From Prinsepia uniflora (taxonomy: Eukaryota > Streptophyta > Magnoliopsida > Rosales > Rosaceae): DNA of 64,000 nt. The notes beneath the pieces were generated by a model. That model was not told the DNA's origin and ran no database searches. It saw only the letters and a program-made list of their open reading frames with translations. How positions within the stretch are numbered: the first letter of the stretch is position 1; each line of letters opens with the position of its first letter. Made by a program: the position numbers and the translations under genes. Below are positions 34,822-45,646 of this stretch, piece after piece. The stretch is taken from positions 8,466,235-8,530,234 of the forward strand of contig CM064868.1 of NCBI GenBank assembly GCA_032719365.1, read 5' to 3'.

Positions 34822-36806
34822 CTTCCGGAGGATATCGAGTGGCATTTTATTGGGAATTTGCAGAGCAACAAAGTAAAGCCCCTTCTGAGTATGATTCTCT
34901 CTTTCTCAAATATCATATGTGTGGAACCCAAAATCATCCGAAAATTATGGAGCTGCCACGTGTCCCGTAATTCCCAAAAAAGACCAAATTGCCCTTGGCA
35001 AATAACGCTGATCATTTGAAAAACATCCGCACATTAAATAATCTATTTACCAGTTAAATACGTTATTTGATCGGGTTAAAGTCTCCGTAATATTGATATT
35101 CTCCCCGAGAGTTAATTATCGTTATTCTTAATAATGGATAATTAATATTAATATTAAAATACAATAAATATCATTACTATCATGATGAGCCATCATTACA
35201 ATTATTAAATAGTATATTTAATAATAATATATTATTTACTAATTAAATATTCAAACCGATCAATCAGAACTCTCCAAGGCTCCCAAGATTTTCCTATAAA
35301 TAGCAAGGCACATTTCATTTCCAAGGTACGTTGATTCTTCGTTTCGAAGTACATCCATTTCCTCTCTCAAAGCTAACTTAAGCATCGGAGTGTTCTTGGT
35401 CGAACAACCTCCCGGGTAAATCGATCGAAGCAACCATAGCTATTTGTTTGCTGTTTGCAGGAATTGTGAGGACTTTTCGCGACAGGTTCAATCTTTGATT
35501 CAACAATATGTTTAGCCTACGTTAGTGTCAGACGGTTAGATAACCCATTTGTTCTACAACAGGAATGATCAATTTTTCTTTGTTTTGTTTTCTATTTTTT
35601 TCTTTATTTTTTTATTTTTTATCAAATTGTGCAGCTGGGGTGCCCAACCTTGCAATGGTAGAGAGTGTGGATGATGAAAAGGTAGACACTTTTTCTAGTT
35701 ACACCATTTTTATGCAAAGTTGTTTAAAAGTTTTGGGGTCATTGGGTGCCAGAACCAATGGTATATTGTAATGGTTAATGCAGTTCTACTGAAGATTGTA
35801 GCTTTGTCTTGCCCTCTGAAAAAATTTACAGACTTCCATAAATTTGTGGTGCCCTGACCCTTTGGATTTTCTATCAAACTTGAGTTTAATCGGTATCTGT
35901 GGTGCATAATATGACTATCGTTTATATTGGCTGGGATAATTCCAGAGTGTTACCCATTGATGATTATCTGTAATTGGGGAAGCTCACCTTATGGATAATC
36001 CAGTCCAGCTATCTTAAACTTCGCAGCTAAGTTCACTCCACCTTGAATGCCTCCCAGATTGCAAATCGTCTTGATAATGTAGTTTCTAGCATTGGCAGAA
36101 AGCCGTTGAAGGTCTTGCTGCAAGTGAATACAAGTGGAGAAGAATGTAAGTTAATGTAATTGATGAGTGTGGTGCTTTTATACTTGCATTGTTATCTGGT
36201 ATAGGTTGCTGACTCATTTTCTTCATAATCAAACGTTAGTCAACAATCATTGCTTCCACATAGTAGTCCTTTATTCTTTATCCTTCAGAGATAATATCTG
36301 ATCTGGGTAAAATACAATTGTAGCAAAATCCAGTGTTGAGCCTTCTGGATGTGTGAAGCTTGCAAAGCATGTCAGTTTGGGTTGTCCAAATCTCGAGTTT
36401 TGTGGTCTAATGACAATTGGGATGTTGGATTATACATCTACACCAGAAAACCTTAAGGTAAATCTTTCTCCTCTATCTTCATGTACTTGGGCTTCTTGGT
36501 GAATCGTAAACCAAACTGTTTGTGCTTAGACATTAGCCAACTGCCGAACTGAGGTTTGCAAGGCACTTGGAATACCAGAGGAGCAATGTGAGCTTTCAAT
36601 GGGCATGTCTGCAGACTTTGAGCTAGCTGTAAGAACAAGTGGAGTTTCTTCACTAATGTAACTTGACCAAAATCCTAACTTGTGTTGAATTGTTGAATTA
36701 ATGGAAGAACGTGACGGTTTTACAGATCGAATTGGGCAGTACAAGGGTGAGAATTGGATCTACCATATTTGAGGCACGAGAATACCCGAAGAAACAATCA
36801 AATTAA
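34822..36806 (+). pseudogene. PLP homeostasis protein (YggS/PROSC family), 5'-truncated (unit 1)
   Basis: Six exons with good splice sites reassemble the C-terminal ~170 residues: 34822-34888 (EDIEWHFIGNLQSNKVKPLL), 35635-35681 (GVPNLAMVESVDDEK), 36058-36145 (GRKPLKVLLQVNTSGEE), 36324-36457 (NLEFCGLMTIGMLDYTSTPE), 36530-36628 (LGIPEEQCELSMGMSADFE) and 36726-36806 (GSTRVRIGSTIF, stop). Phases agree at every junction. Family members bind pyridoxal phosphate in a TIM barrel through a lysine near the N-terminus (AVSKTKP) and buffer cellular PLP. The exon or exons for that part are not found in the 1.6 kb upstream, so the PLP lysine is missing. I infer a pseudogene unless a distant 5' exon exists. 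Confidence 0.85.
34940..35530 (+). mobile_element. Possible LTR-like insertion in an intron
   Basis: Within intron 1 of the PLP-homeostasis remnant, a TATA-like CCTATAAATAGCAAGG (35293-35308) is followed by a short leader with CTTAAGCATCGGAGTG, a phrase common in plant LTR R regions. Clear ends and a target duplication were not found. The same sequence is at 49686-50276. Confidence 0.35.
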
Positions 36807-37317
36807 CTACACTAACTTTGATTTATTTTTCTTGTAATTTATGCACTGGTGTTAGAAAATTGTAGTTAGAGTTCTATGCATTTGAAGGCTAGAGCAGCCT
36901 AAACATGCAAGCCACTTTATCTTGTAATAAATCATTTTTTATGAGCTTGACTGAAATTTCTGTACATTTGTTACTCAATTTTCGGATTTACATTGAAATC
37001 TTATAAATATTTTCGTCAAGTGTATTGAAATATCCTTATTTTCATAAGGAATATACTAAGAAAATTACATTTGTAGATGACATTGTAAATCACATGTTTA
37101 ATATGGTCTCCAATATTATCCTTTTTGACTACCCTCCGGCCGAAATATTTTGAGTCGAATTCTAGAGCTACCACTTCCGTAGCATGTAGCCGAGAGATGT
37201 TACTAATTTCGGTAGGCGCCCACCATACGAATTATATATATAAATAAATACGATTTAAAATTTCGCTCTGTATCTTCTTTGACAGCCATCATTCTGCCTG
37301 CGTCACTAGCATGAGTT
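36807..37317. other. Intergenic region and PPR promoter (unit 1)
   Basis: AT-rich, without coding content. TATATATAAATAAATA at 37234-37249 is about 75 bp before the PPR start codon and could act as its TATA element. Confidence 0.4.
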
Positions 37318-39564
37318 ATGAACAAGCTAAACAGCTCTTTCTTAAATCCCCTGAAACCACTATCTCAGCCTACACCAAACGCCACCACGAAAACTTTCAA
37401 CGCCGTCATCAACCGCCTCTCCTCCCAAGGCTCTCACAATGAAGTCCTCGTCACATACTCCTCCATGCTCAGAGCCAACACCCCTCCAGATACCTACACC
37501 TTCCCTAATCTTCTCAAAGCTTGCACCTCCTTAAACCTCTTCGTGTATGGCCTCTCGTTCCACCAATGCATTGTCGTTAATGGTTTTTCTTCAGATGCTT
37601 ACATTGGTTCTTCTTTGATCAACTTCTACGCAAAATTTGGGCACGACCAACATGCCCGCAAGGTTTTTGATGCAATGCCTGAGAGAAACGTAGTTCCGTG
37701 GACTTCTATTATTGGATGCTACTCGCGTGCCGGAAACGCTGGCATTGCGTTTGATATGTTCAGTGAGATGCGGCGTGAAGGAATTCAACCCAGTTCGGTT
37801 ACTTTGCTGAGCTTGCTAGCCGGAGTTTCAGAGCTTCCTCATTTGCAGTGTTTGCATGGATGTGCAGTAATATATGGTTTTGAGTCTGATATTACTTTGG
37901 TGAATTCCATATTAAACGTGTATGGTAAGTGTGGAAGAGTTGAAGATGCTAGGGACTTGTTTGAGTATATGAATGGAAGAGACATTGTTTCATGGAACTC
38001 GTTGATTTCAAGCTACTCCCAGAGTGGAAAAATCAGACAAGTATTTCAGCTTTTATTTAAAATGAGGGTCGAAGGTATGAAGCCAGACAAACAGACATAT
38101 TCCTCTGCAATATCTGTAGCTGCCACGCAGAGTAATCTTAAACTGGGAAAATCCGTCCATGGGCAGATTTTAAGAAGTGGATTTGAATTGGATTCCCATG
38201 TTGAAACAGCACTTATAGTTATGTACTTAAAATGCAGGAACATTGACATTGCATTTCAGATTTTCCAAGGAACAACAAATAAGGATGTGGTTCTGTGGAC
38301 AGCCATGATCTCAGGGCTTATGCAAAATGATTCTGCTGATAGGGCATTAATCATTTTCTCTAACATGTTGAGATCGACAACAGAGCCGTCTAGTGCTACC
38401 ATAGCTAGTGTTCTTGCAGCTTGCGCTCAACTGGGTTCTTTAGATCTGGGAGCCTCGGTTCATGGCTATGTATTGAGGCAAGGAATGAGACTAGACATCC
38501 CTGCCCAAAACTCCCTCGTTACAATGTACGCAAAGTGTGCACATTTGGAGCAAAGCCGTCTGGTTTTTGAAAAGATGGGGAAAAGAGACTTAGTTTCTTG
38601 GAACGCTATAGTTGCCGGATACGCTCAAAACGGCCAGTTACATGAAGCTCTGCTGCTCTTCTCCGAGATGAGGGCTATCCTTCAAAAGCCTGATTCATTA
38701 ACTGTGGTCTCTCTTCTGCAAGCTTGTGCCTCCCTCGGAGCACTGCATCAAGGAAAATCGATCCACAACTTCACCATTAGAAGCTTCCTTAGACCGTGCC
38801 TTTTGATAGACACAGCTCTGGTTGACATGTACTCAAAATGTGGCGACTTAGACAGAGCTCACAGGTGCTTTGTTGAGCTGCCGGACCAGGATTTGGTGTC
38901 ATGGAGCACAATCATTTCCAGCTATGGTTGCCATGGGAAGGCGGAGACTGCACTCAGGATGTATTCAGAGTTTTTGGCCACCGGAATCAAACCAAATCAT
39001 GTCATTTTCCTGTCAATTCTTTCAGCTTGTAGTCATAATGGATTTGTTGATACAGGTTTGAGGATATACCAGTCGATGTCTGATGATTTCAGCATCAAAC
39101 CAAGCCTTGAACACCGTGCTTGCGTTGTTGATCTTCTCAGCCGAGCTGGCAGGGTGAAAGAGGCATATAATTTCTACAAGAATGTGTTCCTAGAGCCGGA
39201 AGTTGATGTCTTGGGCATACTTCTTGATGCTTGCCGGGCAAATGGCAATGAAGAACTTGGGGCAACTATAGCCGAAGATATTTTGAAGCTGAGGCCAGGG
39301 GATGCTGGAAACTACGTGCAGTTGGCGCATAGCTATGCTTCTATGAACAGATGGGACGGCGTGGGTGAGGCATGGAGCCAAATGAGGTCTCTTGGCTTGA
39401 AAAAACTTCCTGGCTGGAGTTTTATTGAATTGCATGGGACTATTACCACATTCTTTACAGATCACAATTCAAACCCTCAATTTGATGATGTAGTTTCAAT
39501 TTTGAAGATGCTAAGCAGAGAAATGAATAAATCCAGCATTGACATAAAACAGACACTCGAATAA
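37318..39564 (+). CDS. PLS-class pentatricopeptide repeat protein, E type, At4g04370-like (unit 1)
   Basis: This intronless gene encodes 748 residues built from tandem ~35-residue PPR motifs of PLS type, recognisable by repeated phrases such as NSLISSYSQSGK, HGYVLRQGM, LVTMYAKCAHLEQSR and DLVSWNAIVAGYAQNGQ. The last ~100 residues form an E/E+ tail (DVLGILLDACRANGNEE, KKLPGWSFIE) without a DYW domain. Such proteins usually enter plastids or mitochondria and direct C-to-U editing of specific transcripts with a DYW partner; the target here is unknown. From memory it closely resembles Arabidopsis At4g04370. The start is the first Met, and the N-terminal ~30 residues are Ser/Pro/Asn-rich, suited to a transit peptide. 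The second unit encodes an identical protein. Confidence 0.92.
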   Translation: MNKLNSSFLNPLKPLSQPTPNATTKTFNAVINRLSSQGSHNEVLVTYSSMLRANTPPDTYTFPNLLKACTSLNLFVYGLSFHQCIVVNGFSSDAYIGSSLINFYAKFGHDQHARKVFDAMPERNVVPWTSIIGCYSRAGNAGIAFDMFSEMRREGIQPSSVTLLSLLAGVSELPHLQCLHGCAVIYGFESDITLVNSILNVYGKCGRVEDARDLFEYMNGRDIVSWNSLISSYSQSGKIRQVFQLLFKMRVEGMKPDKQTYSSAISVAATQSNLKLGKSVHGQILRSGFELDSHVETALIVMYLKCRNIDIAFQIFQGTTNKDVVLWTAMISGLMQNDSADRALIIFSNMLRSTTEPSSATIASVLAACAQLGSLDLGASVHGYVLRQGMRLDIPAQNSLVTMYAKCAHLEQSRLVFEKMGKRDLVSWNAIVAGYAQNGQLHEALLLFSEMRAILQKPDSLTVVSLLQACASLGALHQGKSIHNFTIRSFLRPCLLIDTALVDMYSKCGDLDRAHRCFVELPDQDLVSWSTIISSYGCHGKAETALRMYSEFLATGIKPNHVIFLSILSACSHNGFVDTGLRIYQSMSDDFSIKPSLEHRACVVDLLSRAGRVKEAYNFYKNVFLEPEVDVLGILLDACRANGNEELGATIAEDILKLRPGDAGNYVQLAHSYASMNRWDGVGEAWSQMRSLGLKKLPGWSFIELHGTITTFFTDHNSNPQFDDVVSILKMLSREMNKSSIDIKQTLE

Positions 39565-39886
39565 AGTGATTGAAAATGATCTTCTAACTGAATATTAACA
39601 TGGTATTTGATTCGGCTGGGTCATACAAAACAATAACCTAAAGCGATATGCGAGTCAAAACCCAAGCGACCCCATGAATGCAAGACGATCAAGTTTCCAT
39701 TATATCTCTGATAACTTAAGAATCCATCATCTTTGAACGAACTTGAGGAGCTGCAACTGCAAGGGCAACCTTTTATAGTGTGTTTAGTATCAAAACGTAT
39801 TCTGCAGGTGAGTAAGATATCTGTAAACTTCTAGTGGGCTTTCTAGTGCCCAGATTATAGTTACGGTGTCAGCTACGTATAAGAGT

Positions 39887-40831
39887 TTACGGCGGTGGAT
39901 CTAACAATGTCGTGGTATCAAACTGACCAACTACTCCCTCGCTCAGCAGGCGCATGGCAGCTCCGTCGTTGAATTTCCTTGCAAATAAGAAACATGGAAC
40001 ATATGTCGAATTTACACGACACCATTCTGTCCGGTATTCTGTCTCATAGTATACATGGTTGATGTCCTGTTCAAATAGGCACAAGTTAGAACAATGAAAC
40101 AGGAAGGAAAGGAAGTGAAAAAAATAAAAAAGTTCTAATAACCTTTATTTCTTTTATTTTTCTAGGGGATGCACTTGCATGGTTGAAAGTCATAGGATGC
40201 CAGCCCTTACTCTCTGTTTTTGTTGCAGAGTTGTTCCACGATGTATAGGTTAATGTCCTCCGTTCAAGTTCATCTTCAAGCTCACTCATCTAACAAAAAA
40301 TAGGAGGATAAACCAAGATGAAAGAAAAAGCTTAATCTCTGAAGACAATTAGCAATGTTGAAAAAGGAGGGACAAAAATATGCTTACCGCAAACAGCGTC
40401 TGCACAAAGTGTTCATCTGGGATACAGTTGTGCTGCTTCTGAAGTTTCTGCAGTTGGTATTTAAGCCAAAATCAGAACCTATTATCACTCACTTGAAAGA
40501 GAATATACATATTATTAGACCTCATTCCCTGATCATAATCACACTTACAATGTTTTCCTTCCCCTTTCTGACATCCACAGATGGGCGACGCTGCAAAGTA
40601 AGAAGCAGTGAAGTTAGTTCTTTCTTGATAAAAACAAATTTATGATTTGCTGTTTTATTACCAGTGACTGTTCAGAAAACGGAAAGAAATTTCGAAATAC
40701 ATTATCAGTTTGACACAGCACAAAAAATGCTTGATTGCATATTTGCATACCTTGCAAAATCTTTTGAACACTGGAAGTACAACTTCATCATCCACGAGGA
40801 CTTCAGCATGGCTTCGGGCCAAAGCAATCCA
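39887..40831 (-). pseudogene. 3' fragment of GT14 glycosyltransferase gene (exons 6-10 only)
   Basis: Exons equivalent to 6-10 of the complete gene at 54633-57293 are present at 40751-40831, 40549-40590, 40388-40447, 40143-40289 and 39887-40066, all with intact splice sites and frame. Exons 1-5, including the membrane anchor and the front half of the catalytic domain, are missing because the duplicated unit ends at 41071 inside intron 5. What follows upstream is the downstream flank of the RING gene, with no promoter for this gene. It converges with the PPR gene (stop 39564, about 320 bp apart). It is almost certainly non-functional. Confidence 0.9.
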
Positions 40832-41298
40832 CTGCAATTACCCATAAATCAAGTTAGAGTGACATACACACTACAAATAAGAATCCCTACCAACCACAAA
40901 CAGAGTAATATTTACAATGGTGATTACCATAATGACACTATTTAATCAAGTGACTTAACAATCAAGAATACTGGCTTTGAAAGAAAAAAGAGGTCCTAGA
41001 CTCCTAGTGGCCTTTGAATGAAGTTCCTTCAGAGCATTGAAATAAAAGAATTCTTTATATGACTTTTCAATAAAAGAAGATTAATGTAGTTTAGAAGACT
41101 AAACCTTACTCCCACCGAGAAACAGAGACCAAAGAATCAACTTCGAATTTATCAGAGTAAATCTTCACAGGTTTCTGCAATTCATTCGAAGCTTATTGAC
41201 AAATCAAAATTCATGATAATATAAGAAAATAAAAGGTAAACCGTCGATTCAAGCATTCAGTTTGCAAATATGAGCTTTGTTAAGAGCTGATACAGAAA

Positions 41299-41532
41299 TT
41301 ACATGGACTCACCTTGTGCACGAGATGTTCCTCTCCTATATATGATGAAGCAATTTGAGCAAGTCCATGTAGCTGTGCACACCCCTGCAGCGGCAAAGAA
41401 GACAATAAGTTTGCAACTAAACAATAATAAGAAGTGTAAACTAAAAAAGATCAGGTGGGAACGTACCTGATTACATGACATATAAGAAGATGAATTTGAC
41501 TCACTCATCTTAACGAAAAATAAGATTTTCAA
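41299..41532 (-). other. Possible spliced non-coding exons downstream of RING copy (unit 2)
   Basis: Identical to 27279-27512, with the same acceptor and two donors. See that entry for the signals. Conservation between the units is expected from recent duplication and is not evidence for function. Confidence 0.25.
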
Positions 41533-42317
41533 GGGCGCACTAGGAAAATAGAGGAAAAATCTGCATCTTTAAATTTTTACAACTAAACACATCAAAGAAC
41601 GCATTAGGCATAATGTTCTGATGCAATTCAAGACAAAGAGCAGAAACTTTAAAGGCATATTTGAATATAAAATAAAAGGTTGTTTACTAAGAAAGGGAAA
41701 ATTAATAAGATTACTACTTATGAATCTAGTTCAATACAAGGACTAGGGATTACGTTGCCAAAATTAATTAGGTTTCGTTAAGCTAATAATTGCTAACATA
41801 ACACATTGAAGCAAAGAGATCAAAGGAGAAGTAATGGTAAAAGAGACAAGAATTTAAAAGGTACGGAATCTTGTCCAGGGAAAGAAAATGTTTCTGACAA
41901 AGGCCAAAATTGTTTCACATGATGATTATTTCTGAGTAATGAGATGGGCATGAAATTGAAACGCATGATCAACAAAACAGATCGAACCCACAAACAGCGG
42001 ACAGTTGTTGCTCATATATAATGCATCATGCATGTGCATATGAGATTATATCATATGAAAGCAACAACAACATGGTGCCCATGATGATGTGCAAAATTCA
42101 TCTAAATATAAAGAAAGCAACCAAAATATAGAACGACTGATGAGGCAACGCAAGGCGAGGCGAGGAGCGCAGGGAATGAAAGAATGGGTCCATAAGATCA
42201 TAACAGCAGCAAACAATTAATCAGAAAAGATATCACAAAAATAAGAATTTGAATTCAAGCCGACTAACCCTAACCGTAAACCAGTAAACCCTAAAAGCAA
42301 AGAGATGAATGGAAGAG

Positions 42318-42731
42318 TCAGATGGTTGAAGCCTCTAAAGAAAACCTGCAGTAAGGGCAAGTGTTGTTTTGGTTCAACCACCTGATTAAACATGGCGTGT
42401 GAAACGTGTGCTCACACGGCATGCGAATTACCTCCTGCCCCACAAGACCCTCTAGGCAAATAGAGCACTCGGATTCCGCCGAAGGTTCTGAGCACCCATT
42501 AAAGAACAACCTTTCCAAGCCCTCAATGGCGGCTTGGGATGCTGTCCTGCGTAAATGAAAATCAATAATCGAAATTAGCATCAACAATGAGCACTGTATC
42601 CTCTGAAAGAGGAACAGATTCCACCATATCCCATTCAAGATCGGCGGATTCCGGAGTCTCCCCTAAGAGATCGGCTAAAAACTCATCCACGTAGAATGTG
42701 TCAACAATAGACCACTGGGAATCCATTGTAG
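42318..42731 (-). pseudogene. Frameshifted RING-H2 gene (unit 2)
   Basis: This is the copy of the RING gene at 28298-28711. The original start codon is still present near 42726, but 5 bp are missing near 42565 (AATCAAAATTATAATCG in unit 1 reads AATCAATAATCG here). The N-terminal frame is thrown out before the RING finger. The RING part itself is unchanged and open to the normal stop. A 106-codon frame joins an out-of-frame Met to the RING finger, but its first 25 codons are an alternative reading of the original N-terminus. A truncated RING-only product from an internal start cannot be excluded. Confidence 0.85.
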
Positions 42732-43095
42732 TGTTCGTGATGATAGAAAATCCGAGAGAGCGTTGAGAGAGCGAGAGCCTTGAGCAAAGACTCAGAGACA
42801 GCGAGAGCGGTGAGCGAAACTCAGAGCAAGGAGCGTTGAAGAAAGGGAGCAGAGACTGCGACAGAGACAGAGAGCGAGAGCCTTGAGTAACGAGAAAAGT
42901 GGGAGAGAAGTAAATGAAGGGAGCTTTCAGATCTAGAATTTTGAAAGCTAATAAGGGAGTGACACATGGAGAGAGAGATATGTTAAGTTATTCTGTTTTA
43001 TTCTTTTTTTTTTTAATGTTGATCATTGAATATTGATGGATAGTGGACTGACATTTTTTATGGAAGGTGCCCAAAAACATAGGCTGCTTTCCCCT

Positions 43096-43628
43096 TTTTT
43101 TTCTTTTTCTTTTTAAATCAAAATATATTAAAGGACAAACTAACAATAGGCACGGCACAAAAATAATAACTCGCAAGAACTCAAAATACCTTCTTTAGGA
43201 GAACACACAAAACTAACAGTATTTACAAAATATCAACATTCCAATTCCTAGCAGTAAGGATATTAGAAGAACTTTGCCTAAAATTAAAAGTATAAAGCTT
43301 ACTACGAATCATGGCTACGATAACATTAAAGACCACCTCAAGAGGTTTCTTGGTGTTTTCGAAAATCCAATTATTTCGCTCCTACCAAATGTGGTAGACA
43401 GTCACAGCCAAGGCAAGACGCTTAACAACCTGGGCTATCTTTTTTCCATGCCAAGGTATAATAGTAGAAAAAACAAAATTAGGCCAGCGACAAGAAGACC
43501 AATCAGACCCTGTAATTGCCAAAATTCTCCTCCAAATACAAGAACTATCAAGACAATTAAAAAACAAATGACTCCCCTTTCCAGAGGTGCATTTTCGCTC
43601 ACCAGTGTATTCATATGATGCCATACGT
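43096..43628 (-). mobile_element. 5'-truncated LINE, reverse-transcriptase C-terminal part (unit 2)
   Basis: Counterpart of 29081-29580 with the same zf-RVT-like segment (LFFNC..SCIWRRIL, VTVYHIW). It has an extra ~35 bp near 43147-43185 that unit 1 lacks and a differently composed T tract at its start. The 20-bp repeat TGTCCTAGTTATTAACCAT that is doubled after the unit 1 copy is single here. Confidence 0.7.
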
Positions 43629-44479
43629 CTTACTGTCCTAGTTATTAACCATAGTCAAAGGTATCAAATGATCTTAGTAAATTTTAAATTAAAACTAAAA
43701 CCTAAATAAAAAAATAAAAAATCCAATCCTTCTTATCCAGTTATGAAAATATTGGCTTGCGGCTAACATTTCGTTTGAAATTTATGTAAATTGGAAAATT
43801 GAAAATTCGAATATCCGTTGCTTAATTTCTTCATAAAAAAATTGAAAAATTCATCATACAAAGTCACTTGAGATTGAACTCATGGCCTAGTTAAGCCGAA
43901 AATTCCATCAATAGCGATGTCGATTTCTAGGCTTCGCGGTTTCGGTTCGACACTTGTAGTAATCGTGGATGGGATGAAGGCAGGGATGACGTCGGGGATG
44001 AAGGCAGGGATGAAGTCGATGAGGCTGGGTCGTGGTCGCTGGTCGTAGGGAGGGAAGATGTTGGGGAGAGAGGAAGGGAAAATTGGAAAAATGGGTGATA
44101 TCGATTAGCGGGTGGTCCTTTTTAGTAACAATACATATACCATATCTCTCTGTCCCCCATCTCTCTCTATCTCCCAATCAGATTGCTTGTGATGTGTACA
44201 TTTTGATTTCATTTCACCCAAGTTTGCCCACGCTCAAAAAAAAATTGATAAGATTAATTAGAATAAAGTAATTTAATTATAATGAAATATCTAATTCTTC
44301 CGCAATATAACAAATTCGATTTTCTCGCTTTTGAATTTCATCCTTGAAAATCTTCTACCAAAATTGCAGTTGTCAGAAATTCGTAGTCTAACTCTCCTCG
44401 TTTACTAATAAAAAAAAACTCTACTCGTTTTTAGTGAAGTTCAACGAATTAAGAATTATTGTTGCTAAATAATTATTAA

Positions 44480-44760
44480 TAAAATTATGTTTTTTTTTGT
44501 TTATGTTTACGGTTTTATATTGTTAGTCATTATTAGACCACATTGTATCATATTATATCTCATATATTTATCGAATTAAAATTATTTTATAATTTTAATT
44601 AGTCTTATATAACCACTATTAAGTTCTTAAGCTTTCCCAAAATTTCATATAAAAATTCAAGTTTTGGACTAAAATTCTATTATTTTTGTTGAGAATAAAT
44701 TTCCATAAATTTGACTATTAATATTTCCGTTGATATTGATTTTTCATCTTTAGATGTTCT
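44480..44760. repeat. Fragment of the dispersed AT-rich repeat (unit 2)
   Basis: Counterpart of 30400-30670, related to the right part of the TIR element at 20707-21600. Confidence 0.5.
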
Positions 44761-44876
44761 TAATTTACATGTTATAATATGTGATTTATTATGAATATAT
44801 ATAGTATAATATTAAGATAATTCAACATTACTTTTTATTTTTATTTTTTATTATAAGACTATATTGAGGATTATGA

Positions 44877-45538
44877 AAACATTACTCCTATTTATATTTT
44901 TTTTTTCACTTGCTCATTTTAAAAGTAATATGAGTATCTAATATAACTCAAAGTAAGATAATTAAAATCCAAAAATTCTATACCCTAACGTTGAACTCTA
45001 GACAATACAAACTTTATTTTTTATTTTATAGAAAAAATTCAATTATAACTATATACTTATATAATATTTATTATATACATAATATAATAAAGGGCCCAAG
45101 ATGGCAAAGAAATTAAAAACTAAGGGGCACATAGGGTAAAGAGGACAAAAAAACAATGTTATTTTTAATTGGTTAAAGAAATTCTCAATAACTTAATCAT
45201 CATCTTTATTGAGATATAAAAGGGTAAATGTGAAATTTATTGCTTACAAATTCTGTTTATGGACTTTTGAATATAAAAAAGTTTGAGATAATGTCTTATT
45301 TTGTTTAATAAGTATTAAAAGTTTTAAATAAAAGCAAAAGTTGTTAGGAATGTAACAATGATTTACTCAAAAATGACGAGTGAGAGTTAGTAACACCGGT
45401 TGCACAACAATGGGCGACTGCATATGCATTTGTGCGTTGAGTAAAGAAGCCCCAACTTGAGATTGTGTAACTTCCCTAACCACACGAAAATCACGACTTT
45501 TCTCCAGCCAATTATACATATTTACGTTTATTAATTGT
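44877..45538. other. 662-bp segment present only in unit 2
   Basis: Unit 1 joins the two flanks directly at 30792/30795. The distal part (45410-45535) resembles 26345-26490 next to the broken STIG1 copy C, so this is ancestral STIG1 3'-flank sequence and unit 1 suffered a deletion. It is AT-rich and non-coding, with no terminal repeats. Confidence 0.75.
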
Positions 45539-45646
45539 ATAATATATCAAAGTGATTATAAACAACATTACATGCATGTGTCATCTCTACTAATTTTGTT
45601 AAGTATATTTGTATAGGCAAGGTGAATATATGAATGAATGAATGAA

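Larger units (their letters stand above)
27052..41071. repeat. Unit 1 of a ~14-kb tandem duplication
   Basis: Unit 1 is repeated in the same orientation at 41072-55818. Corresponding points are offset by 14020 at the left end, about 14084 just before 30793, and a constant 14746 from 30795 to the right end. Content: RING-H2 gene, LINE fragment, STIG1 gene, cytochrome b561 gene, truncated PLP-homeostasis gene, PPR gene, and exons 6-10 of a GT14 gene. The left boundary cuts a STIG1 copy; the right boundary lies in a GT14 intron. The internal junction at 41066-41080 joins GT14 intron sequence to the RING downstream region over one or a few shared bases. Confidence 0.96.

Noticed and set aside
34801..34824. 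TAG before the first PLP-homeostasis exon as a nonsense mutation
   Set aside because: The family reads Gln-Leu-Pro here and a Gln-to-stop change would fit, but the same TAG works as an intron acceptor in phase. The absence of upstream coding sequence makes the acceptor reading more likely.
36453..36744. Minus-strand open frames resembling small secreted proteins (also at 51199-51490)
   Set aside because: They lie opposite two exons of the PLP-homeostasis gene, which match that family on the plus strand.
42566..42638. A 106-residue RING protein starting with MNGIWW in unit 2
   Set aside because: Its N-terminus is an out-of-frame reading of the original gene created by the 5-bp deletion.
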